Assembly (NCBI GenBank): GCA_963708245.1
Contig: OY970201.1
Coordinates: 1,674,001 to 1,738,000, forward strand
Direction: 5' to 3'
DNA length: 64,000 nucleotides
Source of the DNA: CAVYXK01 sp963708245
GTDB taxonomy: Bacteria; Pseudomonadota; Alphaproteobacteria; Acetobacterales; Acetobacteraceae
The translations under genes were made by a program, and so were the position numbers. This document shows, in pieces, positions 10,360 through 20,894 of this stretch. A model generated the notes under the pieces. That model did not search any database. It was not told the origin of the DNA and saw only the letters and a list, made by a program, of their open reading frames with translations. Positions within the stretch are counted from its first letter, which is position 1. Each line of letters begins with the position of its first letter.

Positions 10360-10553
10360 GGGGACGCGCATTACTGCGCGCCCCCCGCACAGAACCCTAC
10401 GTGTGGCTTTCCCGCATACGGCTCCGACCCTGAGTGCCTGACGGCAAGACGCTGCTCAGGCCAGGGCTGAGGACGCGAGGTCGCGGCAGGTATTCGTCGG
10501 CCAGCACCGGCTGATCGCGCCAGTTTCCTGGTGCGCCGGAGCGCCACAGAAGC
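10360..10553 (-). mobile_element. Decayed 3' end of a group II intron
   Basis: Read on the minus strand, 10424..10392 is GAGCCGTATGCGG-GAAA-GCCACACGTAGGGTTC. It closely matches group II intron domain V (AGC triad, GNRA-type loop, ACGTA side). One canonical C is changed to G, which breaks a basal pair. It is followed by a strong hairpin at 10385..10360 (GCGCGCA/TGCGCGT arms), in the place of domain VI. The frame upstream (10553..10430, minus) translates to fragments such as RDQPVLADEYLPRPRVLSPG without a start. No reverse transcriptase domain remains. Confidence 0.6.
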
Positions 10554-11066
10554 TCATCCGCGTTCGCGCGAAGCAAAGAAGACGAGCAAATCCCACGCGT
10601 TGCGGATCGCGGCGACCAGCAGAACCAACAGGGCGGCGGCGAGCACGGCGAGGCTAGTCTCGTGCCGCAGGGTCGCCAGCACCGCTGCACCAGCCATTGT
10701 CATGCAGCCCACCGGCGGCACGACGCCGTGCCAGATCCGGTCGCTCGGATCCACCTGGCGCGCCCAGATCTGCCGCCCGATGACGCCGGTGTAGATCAGC
10801 CCGCCCAGGCTCGCCAACCCGAGCAACGCTCCCAGCAACTCCCAAGTTAGCAACGGCGTCAGCAGCACCGCGCAGGCGATCAGCACGGCCGACACGTTGA
10901 CGACTGTCGGAGTGGTCCAGACCCGCACCGCGCTCGCGCGCTCGCTTGTTAGGAATCCGGTGCCGATCGAAACGACCACGAACATCGCCCCCAGCAACGT
11001 GCCGGAAGCGGCGGCGATGACAACGTAGAAATCGTGCCAGGCTTGCAACGCCTGATAGAGGCCCAT
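10554..11066 (-). CDS. Hypothetical membrane protein
   Basis: 170 residues from the ATG at 11066 (MGLYQALQAWHDFYVVIAAAS); an upstream in-frame start would add an Arg/Lys-rich leader of 36 residues and looks unlikely. About five hydrophobic segments cover most of the protein (for example ASGTLLGAMFVVVSIGTGFL and a C-terminal LAVLAAALLVLLVAAI). No domain recognised. It is divergent from the flavin-dependent oxidoreductase gene at 11173. Its 3' end abuts the intron remnant, but the protein itself looks complete. Confidence 0.7.
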   Translation of the reverse strand: MGLYQALQAWHDFYVVIAAASGTLLGAMFVVVSIGTGFLTSERASAVRVWTTPTVVNVSAVLIACAVLLTPLLTWELLGALLGLASLGGLIYTGVIGRQIWARQVDPSDRIWHGVVPPVGCMTMAGAAVLATLRHETSLAVLAAALLVLLVAAIRNAWDLLVFFASRERG

Positions 11067-11172
11067 CCGATCTTTCCGCGCCGACTGCCGCCGGCGTTTT
11101 GCACCGGCTTCGCGCTTGTGTAGCCTGCGACGACGGGCTGCCAAAGCCCGGTGATGCCAGGAGGATCCCGCC

Positions 11173-12272
11173 ATGGAGCTCGGCTATTTCGCCATGCCGT
11201 CCCACCCGCCCGAGCGGAGCCTGAAGGACGGCCACGATTTCGACCTGGCGACGCTGCGCTGGCTCGATGAGCTGGGCTTTAAGGAGGCATGGATCGGCGA
11301 GCACCACACCGCGATCTGGGAGCCGCACCCGGCACCCGATCTGCTGATCGCCCAGGCCCTGCGCGAGACGACGCGGCTGCGCATCGGCCCGGGCGGCTTC
11401 CTGCTGCCCTATCACCACCCGGCGGAACTCGCGAACCGTGTGGCGATGCTCGATCATCTGTCGGGCGGGCGGCTCAATTTCGGCGTCGCCGCGTCCGGTC
11501 TGCCGAGCGACTGGGCGATGTTCCAGGTCGATGGCACCTCCGGCGTCAATCGCGAGATGACGCGCGAGGCACTGGACATCATCTTGCGGCTGTGGAGCGC
11601 GGAAGAACATTTCGTTTACCACGGCAAGTTCTGGAATGTGGAGAAGCCGGAGCCTTCCATGGGCTTCCTGTATCCGCATATCCGCCCGCTGCAGCGTCCG
11701 CATCCACCGATTGGCGTGGCCGGCTTCTCCAAGGGGTCGGATACGCTGAAAATCGCCGGCGAAAAGGGGTTTCTGCCGCTGAGCCTGAACCTGAATGCAG
11801 GCTACATCGCCAGCCATTGGGAGGCGGTAGAGGAAGGCGCGCGCCGCACTGGGCGTACGCCGCACCGTGCCGACTGGCGGCTGGTGCGCGAGGTGTTCGT
11901 CGCCGACACTGATGCTGAGGCATGGAGGCTTTCGGTCGGCGATATGATGGGACGGATGATGCGGGAATATTTCCTGCAGCTTCTCGGCAATTTCGGCTTT
12001 CTCGAATTCCTCAAGCACGATCCCGACGTCCCGGACAGCGACGTGACGCCGGAATACTGCGCGCGCCACAACTGGCTGATCGGCTCGCCGGCGACGGTGG
12101 CGGAGAAGCTGGAAGCGATGCACCAGGAAGTGGGCGGCTTCGGCGGGCTGCTGGTGTTCGGCTTCGACTACGCCGAGAAGCCGGAAGCATGGCGCAACTC
12201 GCTGCGCCTGCTGGCTGAGGAAGTGCTACCGCGTGTGCGGCATCTGACGCCAGCGCGCGAAAAGGCCGCGGC

Positions 12273-12276
<4 letters not shown>
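11173..12276 (+). CDS. LLM-class flavin-dependent oxidoreductase
   Basis: 367 residues with the bacterial luciferase-like fold. The N-terminus is ELGYFAMPSHPPERS; the core has LDELGFKEAWIGEHH and LPYHHPAELANRVAMLDHLS, and GGRLNFGVAASG matches the family glycine-rich block. Such enzymes use reduced FMN supplied by a separate reductase to oxygenate organic substrates; the substrate cannot be read from sequence. A ribosome-binding site (AGGAGG-like, CCAGGAGGATCCCGCC) lies just upstream of the ATG. The stop overlaps the next gene as ATGA, so the two probably act in one catabolic step sequence. Confidence 0.9.
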
Positions 12277-13601
<1,325 letters not shown>

Positions 13602-13707
13602 TCTAGATCGTGGTAGGCTGCGACAGCCCGGTCCGTAGCGCTTCCGATTTACGAGGGGAAGACCAGAAGGACGAGGAGATGGCAACCGCCGTCCCCTCGC
13701 CCCACCG

Positions 13708-13926
13708 TCATTTGTGAGATTGAGTGTGGGCAGTCGTGGTGTGTTGTTGAGCGAGTTCGCTATGTTCGTGAGCCGCGGTTGCGTGCTCCTGGGCCTCGTC
13801 GTGCTCGCCGAGCTCGTGGTGATGGGCCGCTTGATGATGATGGTGCGCAGCAGCATGATGGTGAGCGGCGGCCTGGTGGTGATGCTCACTAGCCGGATGT
13901 TTCGGTGACTGTGCCACTTGTTGCAT
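13708..13926 (-). CDS. Small histidine-rich protein
   Basis: 72 residues from the ATG at 13926; a TTG 14 codons upstream is an alternative. The protein is dominated by heptad-like His/Ala repeats (SEHHHQAAAHHHAAAHHHH, then HHHELGEHDEAQEHATAAH), similar to small His-rich proteins common in rhizobia and Acetobacteraceae. The composition suggests metal binding and a long helix, but no function is established. GAGGGA lies immediately before the ATG, with poor spacing. Confidence 0.65.
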   Translation of the reverse strand: MQQVAQSPKHPASEHHHQAAAHHHAAAHHHHQAAHHHELGEHDEAQEHATAAHEHSELAQQHTTTAHTQSHK

Positions 13927-14123
13927 TCCCTCGCGAGAGTGACTTATCGCATTTGGCAGCGGCGCCAACGGTTTGGGCTGGGCGACTACCTGAGGGAAGG
14001 TCTAGCAGAGTTTTGCCTAGGTGGCGCCGTCCCAGATATCTTAACAAAATCTTCTTCTAAGCCTTAGCGCACGATTTGCTCAAAATCGGCGAACCCAGCC
14101 TCATCAGCTTCGTGCTCATCGTC

Positions 14124-15390
14124 TCAATACGTTTGGGTGACGCACTGTGCCAACACTCGCGAAGTATCGAACACGACCTGGTCCCACCGCCAAAGCTGCT
14201 GGAAGAAGGCGCGCGCGAGGCTCCGTTCGGCCGCCTCGCGGCAGATCTCCGCGATGGTGCGTTCCCCGTCGATAGCAGCCAGCAGCCGCTCCTGCCGCGC
14301 GTCGATGGGCAGATAGAGATCGGTATAAGTGTGATTGCGATTGATTAGCACCGCCACCGCTCCTGGGGGGAGCCGGTCTCGCACGGCGATCGTATCGGGC
14401 AGCCGAATGGGCGTGTAGCCGAGCCACGCCTCACCATCGAAATCGACGGGTGCACCCTGCGCCGGCCGGTCCTTCCTGTACGCCACGACGCTGTGGCGGA
14501 CCATGGTCCCGCGGAACAGTTCGATCGCGGCGTATTGCGCTTCGGCCGTGAGGCCAACCAGCCTGGAGCGGTGGGGCGTGGACGCCAGCGCCCCACACCA
14601 GGGCAGGTAAGGCGCCTGGCGCACCCAGCGCCCGAACGTCAGGCCGGCGCGGTCGAGGAAGTCTAGTAACTGCGGGACGGAGGACCGATCGGTCTTGAGG
14701 ATGAAGCAGCGCATCGGCCAGCCCGGCCCTGTCCGCGAAGTCAGGTGAGTTGCGCAGGAGGGGCGCGAGCGGATGGTCCGGCGGGAGCGCTTTGAGGCTC
14801 GCGGCGAGGTCGCGGATCTCGGGCGCCGTCCCGCCGACGCCCAGGCGCCGACAGTAGTCCTGAAGCATGTAGACCCCCGCGCGGCCATAGGGCGCGTAAA
14901 CCATCACATGGAGCGCACCAGTCGGCTCGAGCACGTCGTGCAGGGCCCGAAGCCCCGCATCGGGGTCGGGCAGATGGTGCAGCACGCCGGTGCAGACCAC
15001 GTGCTCGAAGCCTTGGCCGAGTTCGGCGACGCGCTCCACGGCGAGTTGGCGCACATCAAGGTTGGCGAGCGAGTATTTGCGCTTCAGCCCTTGCGTGAAC
15101 GCGATGCTGTTAGCGCTGACGTCGATCCCGATGACCTGGGCGCGGGGCCAGCGCAGCGCATAGTGGGCGGCCTGGGTGGTGCCGCAGCCGGCCACCAGTA
15201 TTCTCCGGTCTTCGCGGTAGGGCTCGGCGGGCCAGAGGAGATGGTATTCGGCGCGTCGGCGCCGGTCATCCCAGGCTTGACGGTAGGCTTGCAGGTCGTC
15301 CACGCGCGGCGGGTAGGGATGACGTTCGTAAAAAGCGCGCACCTCGTCGACCGGATCGGCGAGCCTTCTTCTCACCTCGTCCCAAGCCAT
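14124..15390 (-). pseudogene. Class I SAM-dependent methyltransferase, frameshifted
   Basis: The N-terminal frame starts at ATG 15390 (MAWDEVRRRLADP) and includes FYERHPYPPRVDDL, SAM motif I ILVAGCGTTQAAHYAL and the motif IV/post region VVCTGVLHHLPDPDAGLRAL. Reading in this frame fails after ALLHPQDRS near 14695. The homologous continuation SVPQLLDFLDRAGLTFGRW is in another frame and runs to the stop at 14124. Deleting one C in the run around 14688-14692 would restore DRSVSVPQLL. The two halves together would give a protein of about 420 residues. Everything else is well preserved, so this is either a recent mutation or a sequence error. Confidence 0.8.
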
Positions 15391-15470
15391 GTGAGTCTGT
15401 TCGTCCCCCTCAGTTTGCCGGCAGATCGAAGGCACGCGGGCCTGCCATTCTTGACCGACTGCTTGTCGTA

Positions 15471-15485
15471 GCCGCCCTGGGCGGC
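15471..15485. terminator. Short hairpin 3' of the sulfatase gene
   Basis: GCCGCC-CTG-GGCGGC lies 42 bases past the sulfatase stop on the minus strand. A perfect 6-bp GC stem, no T tract; it might act as a weak terminator or just be chance in GC-rich DNA. Confidence 0.3.
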
Positions 15486-15527
15486 CGCCAGAACCCGAAC
15501 GGCCGCCCTGTACCCGGTTCGGCTGAG

Positions 15528-17064
15528 TTACGTGTGGGTATGCTCTTGCATCTTCCGTAGCACCTCGTCGAGGTTGAAGCTGGCGGCCTTCTGGCGCTGC
15601 GGGTACTCGCTGAAGGTGGCCAGGAATTGCCCGACGTAAGCCTGCGCCGGCACCAGCAAGAAGACGTGATTGACAAACCAGTCGTAGTAGGTGACAGACG
15701 TGATGTCCGCGCGCTCGAAGGGGTCTGTGCGGAGATTGAACAGCTTTGGTATGCGAAGCGTGACGAACGGCTCGGACCAGACCCGCATCGTGCCGGGCTC
15801 CCGCTGTTCCGCAAATACGAACTTCCAATTATCGTACCGCAGTGCCACGACCTGCTGATCGTCGTTGCAGTAGATAAACGAAGCGCGCGGGCTCTTCTCC
15901 GCCTGGCCGGTCAAGTACGGTACCAAATTATAGCCGTCGAGGTGGATTTTATAAGTCATGTCCCCAATCGTGTGGCCCTTCAGCAGCTTGTCGGTGACCT
16001 CCGGGTCGCCGGCCATGGCCAGGATCGTCGGCAGCCAGTCGAGATGCGCCACGATCTCGTTCGACACGCTGCCCGGCTTGATCTTGCTGGGCCAACGAAC
16101 CAGGCACGGCACCCGATAGGCACCCTCCCAATTGGTGTTTTTCTCGTTCCGGAACGGAGTCATCGCCCCATCCGGCCATGAAAACATATTGGGGCCGTTA
16201 TCGGTGCTGTACATGACAAAGGTGTTGCCCGCGATGCCGGCATCATCGAGCGCCTTGAGCACGGTGCCAACGTTCTTGTCGTGATCGATCATGACGTCGT
16301 GGTACTCGCTCTGCCAGCGGCCCGCCTGGCCCCTGCTCTCCGGCTTCATGTGAGTGCGGAAGTGCATGTGTGTGAAGTTCACCCAAAGGAAGAAGGGTTT
16401 GCCTGCTTGGGCCTGACGCTCGATGTAGTCCACAGCGCGGCCGGCAATGTCGTCGTCGATCGTTTCCATTCGCTTCTTCGTCAGCGGGCCGGTGTCATGG
16501 ACGGTCTGCTTGCCGATCCTGCCGAACCGCGGATCGACCGTTGGGTCGTCTTTGTCAGTGGCCTTGCAGTCCATGACCCCGCGCGGACCGAATCTCGCGG
16601 AAAGCCGGAAAATCCGGCGCTTTCGGGTAATCGGGCAGTTCCGGCTCTTCCTCTGCGTTCAGGTGGTACAAATTGCCGTAGAACTCATCGAAGCCGTGCA
16701 CCGTCGGCAGATATTCGTTGCGGTCGCCGAGGTGGTTCTTGCCGATCTGCGCGGTCGCGTAGCCTAACGGCTTGAGCAACTCGGCGATGGTCGGGTCTTC
16801 CTTGTGCAGGCCAACTGTGGCAGCTGGCAAGCCCACTTTGGTCAACCCGGTGCGCAACCCGTGCTGACCGGTGATGAACGACGATCGTCCAGCCGTGCAG
16901 CTTTGCTCGCCGCAGCAGTCGGTGAAACGCATGCCTTCCTGGGCAATCCGGTCTATGTTGGGCGTGCGGTACCCCATCAACCCATCGCTGTAGCAACTGA
17001 GATTGGTAATGCCGATGTCATCGCCCCAGATAACGACGATGTTCGGCTTGTCTGATTTAGCCAT
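15528..17064 (-). pseudogene. Arylsulfatase, frameshifted
   Basis: The first frame (17064 to about 16590) starts MAKSDKPNIVVIWGDDIG with metal-binding aspartates and holds the sulfatase signature CTAGR at residues 56-60, whose cysteine is converted to formylglycine. Homology switches frame after PDFPAFRE, and FGPRGVMDCKATDKDDP continues in the frame ending at 15528, including DTGPLTKKRMETIDDD and YSTDNGPNMFSWPDG. A net loss of two bases (or gain of one) near 16590-16595 explains it. No signal peptide is present. The ATG has a good AAGGAG site. The maturation enzyme (18149..19117) is intact two genes upstream, so the module was recently functional or still is. Confidence 0.85.
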
Positions 17065-17127
17065 CTCGATCTCCTTCTATTGGGTTGGTAGTTTCAGAAC
17101 GACTTCGCCGTCTGCCCACCTGGACAG

Positions 17128-17571
17128 CTACACGAGACGCAGCAGCACGGCGAAGAAGGCAAACATCCCGATAAAGATGAGAAGGACTGCGATCGCGACG
17201 ACTGGTGTATTCAATCCCTCCCTCTTCATTCCTGCGATCAGGGCAAAGCTTCCGCTCCACATGTAACGAATCGTCCAGTGATACTGCCAAATCGAGACGC
17301 CAAGCGCCAGGACGCCACAGGAAATCAACCCAAGCCCCAGGTACAGCGTTGCCGCTGGATGACGGGCGGGCCTGGCCCCAGGGATATCCTGCAGGCGTTC
17401 GAAGAACTGGACGATGGTAAAGCCGAAGCCTATCAGTGCGACCGCCGTGCGTATCCACGACATCATCGTGCGTTCTAGACTGGCGCGCGTGCGCAGCCAG
17501 GCGAAATGACTGTCCGCCGTTACCCTGACTTCGAACCTCTCCACGCTCGGGGCGGCGCGTTGATCTGCCAT
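17128..17571 (-). CDS. DUF202 (YidH-type) membrane protein
   Basis: 147 residues with the DUF202 pattern: hydrophilic N-terminus, the conserved LRTRASLERTMMSWIRTAVALI segment in two parts (the RTxxSxxRTxxAWxRT-like block), then three membrane segments (around 40-58, 75-95 and 120-142). Function in the family is unknown. It is between the sulfatase and its probable maturase on the same strand, and may belong to the same transcription unit. Confidence 0.85.
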   Translation of the reverse strand: MADQRAAPSVERFEVRVTADSHFAWLRTRASLERTMMSWIRTAVALIGFGFTIVQFFERLQDIPGARPARHPAATLYLGLGLISCGVLALGVSIWQYHWTIRYMWSGSFALIAGMKREGLNTPVVAIAVLLIFIGMFAFFAVLLRLV

Positions 17572-17609
17572 GCCTGGTGCCTTTTTGCTGACAATTCACC
17601 TGAGCGTAA

Positions 17610-18116
17610 TCACGGGATTTGGTGCCGAGATGCGCCACCGTGCAGCCGCCGCGCGCCGCGCAGTGCCACGCCCCGAACGATCAAATACGGAACAAACGCA
17701 AACAGTAACGCGACGATGAGCGCCTCGTTCGGATAGAACGTCTTGAGCACGAGTGGCTGATAGGTCACGTCCATCACGAGGGCGAGGAGGATGATCCTGG
17801 CAGTCGCGTTCAACCCTTCGCGCAGCCGCTCAACGCGCTCTTTCGGCCTCTGCAGTATCGTCCATAGATAAGGAGAGCGGCCAGTCCGAGCGTCCTTGAG
17901 ACCGTTATGGATCGCGACGATCGCCGCCGTCGACAGCTGCAAAATGAAGCGAAACCTCATCGGGGCGCCCAGCCGCCCGACCAATCCGTTCCAGATACGT
18001 GGGAAGGTCCCCACGGTAACGCCGTGCCACATCACGCCGGTAACGAAAAACAAGATGCCGATCGCGACGACCAACCTGGCGAGCAGCCCTAGTTCTTGCG
18101 GATGGGCATTGGCCAT
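17610..18116 (-). CDS. Hypothetical four-helix membrane protein
   Basis: 168 residues from the ATG at 18116 (MANAHPQELGLLARLVVAIG). Four hydrophobic segments are visible; the region between the second and third is charged and soluble (LQRPKERVERLREGL). No family recognised. It lies 38 bases downstream of the DUF202 gene start and 32 bases past the formylglycine enzyme stop, in a co-directional run from 19117 down to 15528. Confidence 0.7.
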   Translation of the reverse strand: MANAHPQELGLLARLVVAIGILFFVTGVMWHGVTVGTFPRIWNGLVGRLGAPMRFRFILQLSTAAIVAIHNGLKDARTGRSPYLWTILQRPKERVERLREGLNATARIILLALVMDVTYQPLVLKTFYPNEALIVALLFAFVPYLIVRGVALRGARRLHGGASRHQIP

Positions 18117-18148
18117 CGCGCTGCTTCCGCCTGCCTGATGCTGCCTGG

Positions 18149-19117
18149 TCAAGTTCTGACAACGCACCGGAAGCCGACATGACTCATGCCGGTATCGATC
18201 GGCTGGGCGTGGCGTGCGGCAGGGCGGTAGCGGCGGCAGTAGTTCGGTGCGCAGAGATGCGAACCGCCCTTCACGACCTTGCGTGGAATTCGCACTGACG
18301 AGTCGCATTGGTCATAACTGTCCGCCTCACGCCCACCTCGGGGATTCTCCGGAATGCAACAAGCCTTGGGTGCATCCGCGGTATGCCCAGCCAAGAACCA
18401 ATCTGTGGTCCACTCCCACACGTTGCCGATCATGTCGAAGAGGCCATACCCGTTGGGCGCAAAAGTCCGGACCGGCGAGGTTCGCGCGTAACCGTCGGCG
18501 GCGAGATTTTCATTCGGAAACGCGCCCTGCCAGATGTTCGCCATATGGCGGCCGCCCGGCGTCAGTTCCTCGCCCCACGCGAACTCGGCCCCATCAAGGC
18601 TGCCACGCGCGGCGTATTCCCACTCGGCTTCGGTCGGCAAGTCCTTGCCGGCCCAAGCCGCATAGGCTTCGGCGTCTTTATACGCGACATGCACGACCGG
18701 ATGGTCGTCGAGGCCCTGGTTCGATCGGCCCCGACCATTCGGGCGCCGCCAGTTCGCGCCGAATTCGAATCGCCACCATTGCGACCAGTCGCGAAGGTCG
18801 ACAGGGTGCCGAGGCGGCGTGAAGACGAGCGAGCCCGGCTTCAACATGTGCGGCAGTGCGCCTGGATAGTCCTTCGGGTCCGGCGCAATCTCGGCCACGG
18901 TGACATAGCCTGTCGCCGCCACAAACTGGCGGAACTGACGATTCGTGACCGGCGTGCGGTCAATCCAGAATGAGCTGACCGTCACGCGATGGACGGGCGC
19001 TTCTTCCGGGTAATGCCGGTCCGATCCCATATGGAACGTGCCGCCCGCAATGCAGACCATATCGGAGGACGCCGGCCTTTTGTCAGCCGGTTCTTGCCGA
19101 GCCGCCATAGAATTCAT
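18149..19117 (-). CDS. Formylglycine-generating enzyme (sulfatase-modifying factor, FGE/SUMF1)
   Basis: 322 residues from the ATG at 19117, preceded by AGGCGG at suitable distance; a TTG 14 codons upstream is less likely. The FGE-sulfatase domain starts at MVCIAGGTFHMGSD and shows DRTPVTNRQFRQFV, LPTEAEWEYAARG, NVWEWTTDWF and the C-terminal block GGSHLCAPNYCRRYRPAAR...GFR. C289 and C294 match the paired cysteines that bind copper in aerobic FGE, so this is likely a true oxidase, not just a structural relative. It would convert C56 of the sulfatase encoded downstream on the same strand. It has no signal peptide, so maturation would occur in the cytoplasm, consistent with the leaderless sulfatase. 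Confidence 0.92.
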   Translation of the reverse strand: MNSMAARQEPADKRPASSDMVCIAGGTFHMGSDRHYPEEAPVHRVTVSSFWIDRTPVTNRQFRQFVAATGYVTVAEIAPDPKDYPGALPHMLKPGSLVFTPPRHPVDLRDWSQWWRFEFGANWRRPNGRGRSNQGLDDHPVVHVAYKDAEAYAAWAGKDLPTEAEWEYAARGSLDGAEFAWGEELTPGGRHMANIWQGAFPNENLAADGYARTSPVRTFAPNGYGLFDMIGNVWEWTTDWFLAGHTADAPKACCIPENPRGGREADSYDQCDSSVRIPRKVVKGGSHLCAPNYCRRYRPAARHAQPIDTGMSHVGFRCVVRT

Positions 19118-19441
19118 TTTGATATCCGCCTGAGCATTAGACCCCAACTCGCCGAACAATGAACCCGAAACTTATCGACGGTGTGCCCAGCCAGCAAGGT
19201 CGCCTATGCATTTTCAGCATCTCCGAAGGGCTTGGTCACATTAAAACTCGATGCCACATGCCAGGCCGCAAATCAACATCTGGGCGATCGTAGCTGAAGC
19301 AGTGGCCCCACCTGCGAGCAGGGGCCAGAGTCCAGCCGCCAAAACTGTTGCGGTCAGGCTGGTGGGAGGCTACCCTTTGCCTGCGGGGGTGCCGAACTGG
19401 CACTCATCTGGGAAATCCCGGCTAGAGGGAAAGCCAGCCAG
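19118..19441. other. Divergent promoter region, no gene seen
   Basis: It separates the FGE gene (minus) from the membrane protein gene at 19442 (plus). One inverted repeat is visible, TGGCCCC/GGGGCCA at 19303..19327 with an 11-base loop. No reliable promoter boxes and no protein-like frame were found. Confidence 0.45.
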
Positions 19442-20188
19442 ATGGAACAGGCGATTGCGCGGGGCGAAGGCCGGTTACGCAAGGTATGGGAAGTCATCGC
19501 GGAAGAATTCATGCACGCGCTTCCGGCGATGGTGTTCTTTGCGATCGGCTTCAATCTCATCGTCTTTTCGATGAACCTCATCCTGAGCCAATATCTTCTG
19601 CGGTTTGGGAGCTTCATGGTCGCCACGACTGCGGCACTCATCGTCGGCAAGGCCGTGCTTGTCGCCGACAAAATGCCCTTTCTCCGCCGCTTCGAGTCGG
19701 CACCGCTGATCCAACCGATCCTGTTCAAGACATGCGTCTACACTGTGTTCGTTTTCATCGCCCGTCTGATCGAAGCGTACATCCACTACATGATCGATAC
19801 GGGCCGCCTGATCGGGTTCTTCCCCTTCCTTTACGAGCAGTTCTCCTGGCATCGCTTCGTGTTCATACAGCTTTGGATCTTCGTCTTGTTCTTTATCTAC
19901 ACCACCGGGAGTGAGCTGAACCGGGTGTTTGGATACGGAATGCTTGCCAAGCTGTTCTTCAAGCACCGGAGCAGCGAATACAAGCTGAGCCGCCGTGAGC
20001 GGATCAGGACCCTGGTGCAACTCAGCCGCATTACTGAGCGGCATTCGATCGACGAACTCGAGGATCCGCGCACCGCGGCGCACCGCAAGATGCTCGAGCT
20101 GCTGAATATCCTCACCGCAGACCGCCGCCGACCCGCCGCTGCAGCTCACTTATCGGCTCCTCGACCAACCGCACCCACTGTCGGGTAA
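19442..20188 (+). CDS. Hypothetical multipass membrane protein
   Basis: 248 residues. Four hydrophobic segments (about 27-50, 58-76, 92-116 and 137-158) are rich in Phe and Ile. After them comes a soluble C-terminus with KLSRRERIRTLVQLSRITERHS. No named domain recognised. An Ala/Pro-rich tail ends the protein. It is alone on its strand between the sulfatase module and the flavin redox operon, with a weak AGGGA ribosome-binding site 15 bases upstream. Confidence 0.75.
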   Translation: MEQAIARGEGRLRKVWEVIAEEFMHALPAMVFFAIGFNLIVFSMNLILSQYLLRFGSFMVATTAALIVGKAVLVADKMPFLRRFESAPLIQPILFKTCVYTVFVFIARLIEAYIHYMIDTGRLIGFFPFLYEQFSWHRFVFIQLWIFVLFFIYTTGSELNRVFGYGMLAKLFFKHRSSEYKLSRRERIRTLVQLSRITERHSIDELEDPRTAAHRKMLELLNILTADRRRPAAAAHLSAPRPTAPTVG

Positions 20189-20283
20189 ACTGAAGGCGCA
20201 GCCCCAGCCGGCGTTGCACCCGTGGCTCGGCGACGAAGAATGGACCCAGCACCAGATCGTGCCGAGTTGTTCCAACTTTCCCG

Positions 20284-20322
20284 ACGCCCCCTCGTCACAG
20301 TGCTTCAGTGTTGAGGGGGCGT
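20284..20322. terminator. Long inverted repeat between convergent genes
   Basis: ACGCCCCCTC (20284..20293) pairs perfectly with GAGGGGGCGT (20313..20322) around a 19-base loop. It lies between the 3' ends of the convergent genes at 19442..20188 and 20357..20647, the place of a bidirectional terminator. No flanking T run is present. Confidence 0.5.
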
Positions 20323-20356
20323 GCGGCCGACCTACTCGTGGGAGCGGCGGATCATC

Positions 20357-20647
20357 CTATTGAGAGGCTGCGCTCCCAGGTGATGGCGTACCCTCCATGA
20401 GATTCTGATACAGTTGCTCGACATTCTGGTCGGTTGCCTTCTGCTGTTGTGACGGTAGAGCGAAGCCGGCAGCGTTCTCCTGCTGCAGGACCTCTGGTTC
20501 CGTCGGCTGGTGCGACAATCCGCCCCAAATGTTGTCTTCGCGCGGTGGTGGCTGCTGTTGTTGCACTTGCGCCAGGCTGAGTTGAGCTGGCGCCGCAACT
20601 GCAGCGGCAATCAGAACGAAACGGCTGATTGAGACGGCCTTGCTCAT
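20357..20647 (-). CDS. Small exported Gln/Pro-rich protein
   Basis: 96 residues from the ATG at 20647, which has a perfect GGAGG site 7 bases upstream. A clear Sec signal peptide (SRFVLIAAAVAAPAQLSLAQ) is followed by a Gln-rich, low-complexity mature part (VQQQQPPPREDNIWGG). No family recognised. It is divergent from the flavin redox operon, and the shared 247-base intergenic region carries a direct-repeat operator, so it may be co-regulated with that operon. Confidence 0.75.
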   Translation of the reverse strand: MSKAVSISRFVLIAAAVAAPAQLSLAQVQQQQPPPREDNIWGGLSHQPTEPEVLQQENAAGFALPSQQQKATDQNVEQLYQNLMEGTPSPGSAASQ

Positions 20648-20815
20648 GGCTTTACCTCCAGCAAGGCACGGAAGATGCCAGCATCCAGAGCCCCTGTCAC
20701 CGTAAACTTGGGTCGCTGCCGGCTCGCCGGGCACGCACACACAGCGTGGCCGCGGCCCGGCCACTCGAGACGATATCCTAGGTCAGTCAATCCCCGAGCA
20801 GACCGTAGGGGCGCC

Positions 20816-20833
20816 GTAAGGCTCCTGTAAGGC
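20816..20833. promoter_or_regulatory. Direct-repeat operator, probable OmpR-family response regulator site
   Basis: GTAAGGC occurs twice with an 11-base period (20816..20822 and 20827..20833; the spacer is TCCT). Direct hexamer-type repeats one helical turn apart are the usual binding pattern of OmpR/PmrA/QseB-type regulators. The site is about 62 bases upstream of the FMN-binding protein gene, and the operon it precedes ends with an OmpR-family regulator and its kinase, so autoregulation is the simplest reading. This is an inference from pattern and position. Confidence 0.55.
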
Positions 20834-20894
20834 AAGCTCGCCAGACCAGACGCGGACAGGCCGAGTCCATCGGCTTTTACACGAAAGGCGCAGG

